DNA of 64,000 nt, from assembly GCA_024220525.1 (NCBI GenBank), contig JAMYWO010000036.1:108042-172041 (forward strand), in the 5' to 3' direction. Source of the stretch: Cochliopodium minus. Taxonomy: Eukaryota; Discosea; Himatismenida; Cochliopodiidae. Of this stretch, positions 56,740-64,000 are shown one piece after another. How positions within the stretch are numbered: position 1 is the stretch's first letter; each line of letters opens with the position of its first letter. The notes beneath the pieces are model-generated. The model saw nothing but the letters and a program-made list of their open reading frames with translations, was not told where the DNA came from and ran no database searches. The position numbers were made by a program, and so were the translations under genes.

Positions 56740-58799
56740 ATACTTCAAGCAACCAGAATATAATGGCACAGTTCACAGAAAATTTGCGTTGTTTTAAATA
56801 TTTCGATTCTCACAATCAACTGCAAAAATACAAAGACGACAAAGAAGAAATCAACTACGAAAACTTGCAACGTTGCATTGAAAAGTTAGTCGTTTCTACT
56901 CAATCATTAAAGTAACCAAAAATTTTTTTATTATTTGTTTTAAATTTTTTATTTTTTATTTTTTATTTTTTATTTTTTATTTTTTATTTTTTATTTTTTA
57001 TTTTTTTTATTTGTTTATTTTTTATTTTTTATTTTTTATTTTTATATTTTTTATTTTATTTTTTATTTTATTTTTTTTATTTTAGTCAAGCTAAAAACTC
57101 TTTCAACATGTTGACGAATTGCAAAATAGACTGGATAAACTCCTACTTGGAAAATTACCAGCAAAAAATAACTGAAGAAAACAAGGATGTGGTCCATTTG
57201 GAAGAACAAGTTTTAACAAAGTAAACAAATCTCAATTACATCATTTTATATTTTTATTTTTTATTTTGACATTGCATTTTTTATTTTTTTTTCAATATAT
57301 TTATTCATTTTATTTATTATTCACAATTTATTTTGTTGTATTCATTGATAAATTATATTTTTATTTTTTATTATTTTTTGTTTTGACATTGCATTTTTTA
57401 TTTTTTTTATTTTTTATTTTATTTTTATTTTTATTTTTATTTTATTTTTTATTTTTTATTTATTTTTTATTTTATTTTAATTTTATTTATTTTTTGTTTT
57501 TTATTTTATTTTTTATTTTATTTTTTTTATTTTATTATTTTTTGTTTTTTATCAAGATCATCAAATGAAATATCAGAAATAGTAAACAGCCAAAGTTTGA
57601 GAACGGCAGAGCTGGAAGAGAAGCTGAGTCAGTTGACCTCAGAGAAAATATCTTTGCTTCAAAGAATGAAGGAGATTGAGCTTGAGGAACAACAAATCAT
57701 GGACCAGATTTCTTTTCGCAAAAGGAGCGTTTCTCCTATGACTCGTAAGAAAATAAATAAAATTAAAAAAAAAAAAAAAATAAAAAAAAAAAATTATTAA
57801 AATTATTTATTAAAAATTAAAATAAATAAGTTAATAAAAAATAATTAAGTAAATAAAAATCAATAAAAAAATAAATTAAAATTAATAAAGAAGAAAAATA
57901 AAAAATAAATCAATAAAATTAAATAAACTAAATAATAAGCTAATTATATAAAAAAAAAGTAAATAAATTAAAATAAAATAAAGTGAAAAATAACTAGTAA
58001 AAAAATGATTTCCGGTAATTTTTAATTTTAATTAAATAATTATAGCAACAAAAAATAATAAAAATAATAATAATGATGAAATAAGCAATCAGCTTTCGGA
58101 CAGATCATCACAACTGTACGAAAAGAAAAAGACTATAGCCTGCACCAAGACATTCGTGCAGAACTTTCCAAGCTTTGTCATCAACAACAAAAACATCCAA
58201 AAACAATTTTCTTCTACCAAATCTCTTCGTTCTGCTGCCACTTTTGCATATCAAGTCATTCTCTTTTTGCAAGATGGGTAAAAAAAAAATTCTTTAATTT
58301 TAGAATTTCATTGTTAAAGTTTAAATTAAAAATATAAAAAATTAAAAAATAAATAAATATTAAAAATAAAAATTAAAAACTAAAAATAAAATGGATTGAA
58401 AAAATAAATTTTAATTGAAATAAATTGGATTGAAAATTAATTTTAATTAATAAAAATAAAAATAAAATTAAAATCAAAAAAAATAAACAATGAATTAAAA
58501 TTTAAAAAAAAATTTCAACCAATAATTTTTTTTTTAGAATGAGGAAAATTTTGGAGGAGAGAAATGTCTTGGTGAACGAAAACAAACGTCCCCACTCCCA
58601 AGAAGTCTCCCTGACAACCAAAAGATTCAACGAAATCAAAAAAAACTACGAAAAACTTAATCCTCTCGTCAACTACATTTTTAAATACAAAGACGAGCTG
58701 GTTGGCGTTGAGAACAACTTTTTGAAAAACTTTGCAATCACTGCAAAGTATTTGAGAGATACTAAATTACCTATTGAAATCGAAAATAACAACAATTAA
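56740..58799 (+). CDS. Coiled-coil protein of unknown function, 5' end uncertain
   Basis: Six exons were joined by phase: 56740 to about 56911, about 57088-57220, about 57556-57744, about 58047-58279, and about 58539-58799. The protein is rich in heptad-like helices (ELEEKLSQLTSEKISLLQRMKEIELEE), followed by an Asn-rich linker (NNKNNNND), a mixed segment (TKTFVQNFPSFVINNK) and a helical C-terminus ending IEIENNNN. No known domain is visible. The first exon opens after TTTTTAG at 56739. It could continue in frame from the metallophosphoesterase or start at the ATG at about 56762 (MAQFTENLRC). I favour a separate gene whose first exon is lost or begins at that ATG. Introns are made of T-rich or A-rich simple sequence. 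Confidence 0.5.
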
Positions 58800-59527
58800 A
58801 AATAAAAAACTTTTTTTGTTTAAATTTTTCATTCTAAAAAGACTCCAATCAAAACACATTATTTCATCGTTTCAATCTAAATTGCAAAATAAAAATAACA
58901 TTTAAATTTTCCTCTTCGGGTTTATTTTGCCTTTATCTTTTATATAAATTAAAAAATATAAAAAAGGGTTCGTTACTTGAGGTAAAAATACTTTCCTTTT
59001 CTATCTCACCCAATCATACAAATTTTTTTTTCCCTTATAAACAATGAATTCCTCTTAAACATTTTATACTACGTATCATCAATTTGAGCTGTTTATAAAT
59101 TATTGTTTTGATTATAAAGAAATATGAGATAATATTTGCATTATTTCCAAAAGAATCATCGTGTATATTTCGCCATCTTTCAAATAACTCACAAACATAT
59201 TCAACATCTTTTGAATCTATTTAACAAAATAAAAAGCATTTCGTTAAATATTTTTTTATTCTTAATTTTTTAATAAAGGTTGCACCAAATATAATAAAAA
59301 TTAATATAATGGTTCTTTCTTTTATATTTCTTTATTTTTAAATGATGAAAGATTCTTTTGATGAAACTTTTTTATTTAAATAAATAATAATTAATAAAAT
59401 AAAAAAACTAATAATTAATAATTTTGCAAAATGTTGATGTCTCCATCTTTTACATAATACTGTTCTTCTTAAATATAATTTATTTATTTTTTCTATTTTT
59501 TTTTTTACAATAAAAAGAATTTCAAAT
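58800..59527. other. Intergenic, AT-rich
   Basis: About 730 bp between the coiled-coil gene and the second RCC1 gene. I looked for tRNA-like and small-ORF signals and found none I could support. Confidence 0.65.
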
Positions 59528-60868
59528 ATGAAACAAAACTCTACTTCATGTTTTTCTCAACACAACATTTTCTTGAAAGGTAATTCAAATAAAAAATAAA
59601 TAAAAAAAAATAATAATGATAAATATATTATAACAATTTAGAAAATGGAGATGTTTATTCATTTGGATATAACGGTTATGGACAATGTGGAACAGGAAAT
59701 ACAACAAATGTGCAAACACCAACTAAAATAATAAATAATCCTAAAATAAAATCTATTCTCTTGGGTGTATATAATTCTTTTTATTTGGAAAGTAATTTTA
59801 TTTTTTTATTATTTTTTTTATTTTTTTATTTAAAATTTAATTTCTTATTTTTATTTTTTTATTTTTTACCTTTTTATTTTTCTAATCTTAGATGATGGAA
59901 ATTTGTATGGATGTGGTAATTTCATTTCAAAAATAATGTTTTTAATTTTTTGTTTTATTAAAATTTTATTTATAAAGGGAAGAATGATTATGGACAATTA
60001 GGAATAAAAAATAATAAAACAAATTTATCAACATTTACATTCATTTCTTCTAATGTTACTCAAATTTGTGCTTCTAATCAACTCACTATTATTCAAAAAG
60101 GTGATTTGAATCTTCCTTTCATTTTTTTTTGAAAATCTTTTTTTTATTTAAACACAAATCATTTTTTATTTTTATTTTTATTTTATTTTATTTTCTGATT
60201 TAAAATTTTGAATTATTTTATTTTTATTAAATTTGAATTTGTTAAAAAATATTCAACATTTTTTATTTTTTATGTTGTTTGGAAGGTAGAGATTTTAAAA
60301 ATTATTTTTTATTTTCTTTTTTTATTTTATTTTATTTAATCATTTTAGATTTTTTTTTTGTTATTATCTTTTTTTTATAAGATGATGGGAAAATATATTG
60401 GAGTGGAAAATGGAATGGATTAAATAGACAAAGTGATGGTTTTAAAACAGAAATAAACATTGAGAATGTCATCTCTTTTTCTTGTGGAAGGAATCATGCT
60501 TTGTTTTTTAAAAGTAACAAAAAAATCAAAAAAAACAATAAAATATTTAATTAAATAAAAAATATTTTAAAAAATAAAGATAATATAAATTTACTTACAA
60601 ATTTTAATAATAAATAAATAATTTATAATTGAAATAATTAATAAAAAATTAATAAAGAAAAAATAAAAAAAATAATTATTTATGTTTTAAAATAAAAAAA
60701 AATTTTTAACAAAAGAAAATGGAGAAGTATGGGTGATGGGAAATAATAATAGTGGACAATGTGGATTTGAAGAAAAAGTAAGTTTTGTAGATGCTCCTCG
60801 TATTTTATTAACATATCCTAATATTCTTTCCATTACTTGTGGATATGATTCTTCTTTCATTTTAACTC
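59528..60868 (+). CDS. RCC1-repeat protein, 3' end missing
   Basis: Starts at ATG 59528 (MKQNSTSCFSQHNIFLK) and continues through exons from about 59641, 59892, 59979, 60382 and 60719. The blades read ENGDVYSFGYNGYGQCG, DDGNLYGCGKNDYGQLG, DDGKIYWSGKWNGLN, ISFSCGRNHALFF, ENGEVWVMGNNNSGQCG and ITCGYDSSFILT, the standard RCC1 repeat rhythm. The last exon ends at a GT donor at 60869. No further RCC1 blade follows; the next exon downstream encodes cytochrome P450 reductase. The gene is therefore cut at its 3' side. It differs from the RCC1 gene at 52.3 kb and is not a duplicate of it. Function beyond a beta-propeller scaffold or exchange factor is not predictable. Confidence 0.72.
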
Positions 60869-60879
60869 GTAAAAATAAA

Positions 60880-61030
60880 ATAATATTTAAAATAAAATAA
60901 AATAAAATAAAATAAAATTGATTTATTTGATAAATTAAAATAAATAAAATAAATAAAATAAATAAAATAAATAAAATAAATAAAATATATAAAATAAATA
61001 AAATAAATAAAATAAATAAAAAAAATAAAG
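60880..61030. repeat. AATAA/AAATAAAT simple repeat in intron
   Basis: Perfect AATAAAATAAATAAAA-type units, the same kind found at the right edge of the window (63893-64000). Both lie next to broken ends of the P450 reductase gene. Confidence 0.9.
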
Positions 61031-61100
61031 TAAAAAATTAAAATTTTAAATGTAAATAAATGATTTTTAATTAAATAAAATTAAATTTTTTTAAAAAAAG

Positions 61101-61757
61101 GTACCGGATTTGCTCCTTTCAGGGGATTCATTCAACACCTCAAATATATCGCTGAGGAAAAACAAATCTCATACGAAGACAATGTTCTCTTTTTCGGATG
61201 CAGACATGATGAGCATGATTTCATCTATAAGGACTTCATGGAACTTTCCGTAAAAGAAAAGACTCTTTCAAGCCTCCACCTTGCCTTCTCTAGAAAAACT
61301 GAACAAAAAATCTACGTAAAAAAAACCAAATTATTTTTTTATTTTATTTTCAAATTTTTATTTATTTTATTTTTTATTTATTTTAAATTTAAAATTAATT
61401 TTTTTATTTTAAATTTATTATTTTAAATTTATTTTTAATTTTTTTATTCCAAAATTTTTTTATTTTTTATTTTTTATTTTAAATTTTAATTTTTTTTTTT
61501 TTCATTTTTATTTTTAAATTTTTTAGGTACAACACAAGTTATTGTCAAATGAGACTGCTCAACATATTTGGTCTGTTTTGAGTGAGAAGAATGGGTATCT
61601 TTATGTTTGTGGTGATGCCAACCACATGGCAAAAGACGTTCACAACGCTCTGGTTGAGATCATAAAAGATTTTGGAAAGAAGACAAATGAAGAAGCTGAA
61701 CTTTTTCTTTCAAACATGACCACTGCTGGAAGATATCAAAAAGATGTTTGGTCTTAA
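61101..61757 (+). CDS. NADPH-cytochrome P450 reductase, C-terminal NADP-binding exons
   Basis: Two exons (61101 to about 61315, and 61527-61757) join in phase 0 as KIYV|QHKLL. The sequence TGFAPFRGFIQHLKY, VLFFGCRHDEHDFIY, LHLAFSRKTEQKIYVQHKL, GYLYVCGDANHMAKDVHNAL and GRYQKDVWS is the complete NADP-binding end of diflavin reductases of the CPR type, including the terminal aromatic (Trp-Ser). It transfers electrons from NADPH through FAD and FMN to P450s at the ER. The piece starts with a splice acceptor and lacks the preceding GPG of the GPGTGxAPF motif. That GPG is encoded downstream at 63883-63892. Upstream in this assembly is an RCC1 gene instead of the FAD domain. Confidence 0.9.
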
Positions 61758-61888
61758 AATTTTAATTTTCTTTTGAAAACAAACAAAAAAAAAAAATTAG
61801 AATTAAATTAAATTAAATTATTTTCCTTCAAATAAAAACACTTGAAAAAACAAAAAAAATTTTATTGCTTTTCGTTTTTTTTTTTTTT

Positions 61889-62602
61889 TTAAGAACAAAA
61901 ATCACAAACTCTTTGCTTCTTTTTCTGATCTAAAGAAGGTATAATCATTCTAGATTTAGAACAAGCTTCACAGCTAACTTTCCCACACTTTCTACAATGA
62001 CGTTTGCTCCTCAAAGCTCCAAACTCTTTTCTACAAACATGACATTCAGATACACTCTCCATTGTTTGAAGCACAGGTGCATAGGCTTTCCATGAACCAG
62101 GGTCATCGTCGCTGTTTTGCCTTTCGAATGACTTTCTCCTTTTCTTCTCTCCTTCTTTTGTGTTTTGTAATTTTTCAATCCAATCCTTTTTCTCCAATGG
62201 TGTTTCCGCTTTAACAATAAATGATTTTTTCTCACAATAAATTTTAAATGCAATTTCATCCTCTATTCAAAAAAAAAATTAAAATTTTAATTTTTTAAAT
62301 GGAAAAATTTTAATTAATTTTAAATTTTAGTGATAATTTTCTTTCAAATTTTTATTTTTTTATTTTTTTTTATTAATTTTATTTGTATTATTTTTTTTAA
62401 TTTTGTTTTACCAGGTTTATCTTCAAATTTAGTTTTCAAAATGTTGGAATCATCAGAAACTAGAAATTTTCCGATTCCTTTTATTGGTTTTCCATAAATG
62501 AGCCTGTCATTGAAAAGCCAAAACATTCTTTTTTTCTCAGACTTTCTGCACAACTTTGTAAGCCATCCTTCTTTAATAAATATTCTTCCTGGATCCACTA
62601 TC
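61889..62602 (-). CDS. PH-FYVE protein, 5' exons missing
   Basis: Two exons on the minus strand (62602 to about 62412, and about 62263-61889). The first gives the start of a PH domain (IVDPGRIFIKEGWLTKLCRK, MFWLFNDRLIYG). The second gives its end (KAETPLEKKDWIEKLQ) and a FYVE-type zinc finger: CHVC, KRHCRKCG, SCEAC and CDFC, with eight ligands. The central R-K-R-HCR lacks one His of the canonical RRHHCR and the WxxD motif is not evident. The arrangement resembles the DH-PH-FYVE end of FGD-type Rho exchange factors, in which case the DH domain would be upstream. The gene opens at an acceptor, and its 5' side runs into repeats and the ambiguous base at 62766. Role: probable phosphoinositide-dependent membrane binding. 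Confidence 0.8.
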
Positions 62603-63134
62603 TGAAGAAAAAAATTAAAAAATAAAAAATAAAATAAAAAATTTGATAAAAAAGTTGGAAATCAAAAATTTGAAATAAAATAAAAAAGAAAAAATAAAAA
62701 TAAAAATAAAAAATTTGAAATAAAAAATTTGAAATAAAAAATTTGAAATAAAAAATTTGAAATAAANTCCCAAGATGCATTTTGACAATGAATTTTACAA
62801 AGTTGAAAACTGTATTATTTACTTTTGTTTCATTTGAAACAAAAATATATATTTTTCCAATTTTTCAATAATATCATTTTAATTGATTTTTTCTTTTATT
62901 CACTTTATTTATCCAATTTGTTTTATTTTTTTATTTTCATTATTTTTTTTTTTTCATAATATTCAATACATATTTTTTATTTCAAATTCAATACAAATTT
63001 TTTTCATTTTATGTTATGTTTTTTTTATTTTATTTATTAATTTTATTATTTTTATTAATTTGTTTTTTTAAATAATATCTTTTACAATTTTTTTAATTTT
63101 TTTAATTTTTTATTTTAAAATATTTTTTTTTTAG
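62603..63134. other. Simple-sequence region with ambiguous base at 62766
   Basis: The left part holds tandem AAATTTGAAATAAAA units (about 62700-62765) ending at a single n. The right part is T-rich and ends in the acceptor TTTTTTTTTAG at 63134. It probably consists of two unrelated intron ends joined at the n. Confidence 0.7.
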
Positions 63135-63892
63135 CATATGAAAGATATGAAAAAGATTTTTATTCATTTACTGACATTTTGAAGAAATGTCCTTCTTTGA
63201 ACATCCCCTTCGAATGTTTGATAGACATCTTGCCAAAGTTGGAGCCCAGATACTACTCCATCTCCTCCTCTCCTTTGCCTCACCCCAAACAAATTCACAT
63301 CACTGTGGCTGTTGTCGATTTCAAAACTAATTTGGGGAGATTTCACAAAGTAAAAAACCCCAAAAAAATATAGAAAAAAAAACATAAAAAATAAATTGAA
63401 AAATATCATAAAAAAAAATATCATTATTTTTTATTTCGAAAGAATTAAAATTTTAAAAAAATATAATAAAATAAAATAAATAAATAAAATAAATAAATAA
63501 AAATAAAAATAAAAATAAAATAAAATATAAAAATAATAATTTTAAAAAATAAAAATAAAAATAAAAATAAAAATAAAATAATAGTAAAAATAATAAAAAT
63601 ATCATTATTTTTTATTTCGAAAGAATTTTGATTAAAAAAAAAATAATAAAGTAAAAATAAAAATAAATATTTCAATTAAAAAATAAAAATAAAAAGAAAA
63701 AATAAAAAATTTGGAAATCAGATTTTTCTTTAATAAAAATCAAATTAAATCTTGTACTTGTATACTTATAGGGAGTTTGTACAAATTGGCTTTCTGATTT
63801 GAAGGAAGAAACCAAAATTCCAGTGTTCGTTCGTACTTCTACCTTTAAACTTCCCAAGTTGGTTACTACCCCTGTTGTCATGATTGGTCCTG
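63135..63892 (+). CDS. NADPH-cytochrome P450 reductase, FAD-domain exons
   Basis: Two exons (63135-63349 and 63772-63892) join in phase 0 as GRFHK|GVCTNWL. Motifs are LPKLEPRYYSISSSP (the RxYS FAD-binding motif), HITVAVVDF, GVCTNWL (GxxTxxL pyrophosphate-binding motif), VFVRTSTFKLP and TPVVMIGPG. The last base (63892) is a single G before GTAAAT, so the exon ends in phase 1. It demands a following exon beginning GT-ACC-GGA, exactly what occurs at 61101. This is the segment that should precede the C-terminal exons found 2 kb upstream. Nothing N-terminal of it (FMN domain, linker) is in the window: on the left are a splice acceptor, T-rich sequence and the ambiguous base 62766. Confidence 0.9.
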
Positions 63893-64000
63893 GTAAATAA
63901 AAAATAAATAATAAAATAAATAGAATAAATAAAATAAATAAAATAAATAAAATAAATAAAATAAATAAAATAAATAAAATAAATAAAATAAATAAAATAA
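63893..64000. repeat. AAATAAAT simple repeat at the window edge
   Basis: The start of the intron after the reductase FAD exon; about 100 bp of nearly perfect AAATAAATA units running off the window, matching the array at 60950-61015. Confidence 0.9.

Noticed and set aside
57266-57568. A 100-residue Phe/Leu/Tyr-rich open frame resembling a multi-pass membrane protein
   Set aside because: It is a translation of a TTTTAT simple repeat in an intron of the coiled-coil gene; no polar or conserved residues and no neighbouring exon.
52293-60868. The two RCC1 genes as two halves of one gene
   Set aside because: The second has a clear start codon and the first has its own end, but the phase and blade content at the broken ends do not show a unique join, so this cannot be supported by eye.
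59528-61757. A genuine RCC1-P450 reductase fusion protein
   Set aside because: Both halves are incomplete, the missing reductase part is present elsewhere in the window in matching phase, and the connecting intron is simple repeat; mis-assembly explains it better.
62883-63071. Phe/Ile-rich frame in the T-rich region before the reductase
   Set aside because: Low-complexity translation of poly-T sequence leading to a splice acceptor.
61101-63892. Trans-splicing or back-splicing as the first explanation for the scrambled reductase
   Set aside because: It remains possible but needs transcripts; the repeats and ambiguous bases at every broken end make an assembly error the simpler reading.
1-64000. 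tRNA, rRNA, CRISPR arrays, transposons and LTR elements
   Set aside because: I looked for cloverleaf T-loop motifs, regular spaced repeats, transposase or reverse-transcriptase motifs and long terminal repeats and saw none; the repeats present are simple sequence or the RBR duplication.

Overview
This window looks like nuclear DNA from an AT-rich, intron-dense unicellular eukaryote. The introns are GT...AG, mostly about 50 to 300 bp, and built almost only of A and T. Genes lie on both strands at roughly one per 1.8 kb. The gene set (Rab GTPase, heterotrimeric G-alpha, RapGAP, cullin-3, RBR and U-box ubiquitin ligases, inositol-phosphate and phosphoinositide enzymes, START and FYVE proteins) fits a motile, phagotrophic protist such as an amoebozoan, heterolobosean or anaeramoeba. 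The sequence alone does not let me name the species. The genetic code appears standard: eRF1 keeps its stop-recognition motifs, and TAA, TAG and TGA all end genes here.

Layout from 1 to 52 kb, the well-ordered part. An inositol polyphosphate kinase with an EF-hand-like N-terminal region (-); formate-tetrahydrofolate ligase preceded by a ubiquitin-like domain and a Lys/Glu linker (-); a small membrane protein (+); a Rab GTPase (-); two tandem copies of an Ariadne-type RBR ubiquitin ligase with an N-terminal ubiquitin-interacting motif (+); RRP12 with a 100-N gap; a dual-specificity phosphatase; an unrecognised possibly caspase-fold protein; a U-box/C2-like/UBA protein; an MDR oxidoreductase; a SAP-type nuclear protein; a G-protein alpha subunit; a RapGAP with a LIM domain nested in it; cullin-3; and a BAR-like/5-phosphatase/PH protein with a second 100-N gap in an intron. 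Then come ribosomal protein L35 (-), eRF1 (+), a rhomboid (-), a degenerate mitochondrial-type PNPase (-) head-to-head with a START protein (+), a GH20 beta-hexosaminidase (-), a secreted Cys-rich protein (+) and a membrane protein (-).

Layout from 52 to 64 kb. Here the assembly looks broken. Single ambiguous bases at 52292 and 62766 cut genes on both sides. An RCC1-repeat protein, the 5' half of a metallophosphoesterase, a coiled-coil protein and the 5' part of a second RCC1 protein follow one another through introns made of simple repeats. NADPH-cytochrome P450 reductase is present in two pieces in the wrong order: its C-terminal exons (61101-61757) lie upstream of the exons that should precede them (63135-63892), although the splice phase and protein sequence join perfectly. 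A PH-FYVE gene fragment (-) sits between the two pieces.

Functional threads: ubiquitin biology recurs (two RBR ligases, U-box/UBA protein, CUL3, ubiquitin-like fusion), as do small-GTPase and phosphoinositide signalling (Rab, RapGAP, G-alpha, IPK, 5-phosphatase, PH-FYVE). There is no operon logic. Neighbours appear functionally unrelated except for the tandem RBR pair. Gene models below were spliced by hand from reading frame, GT/AG signals, phase and family conservation.
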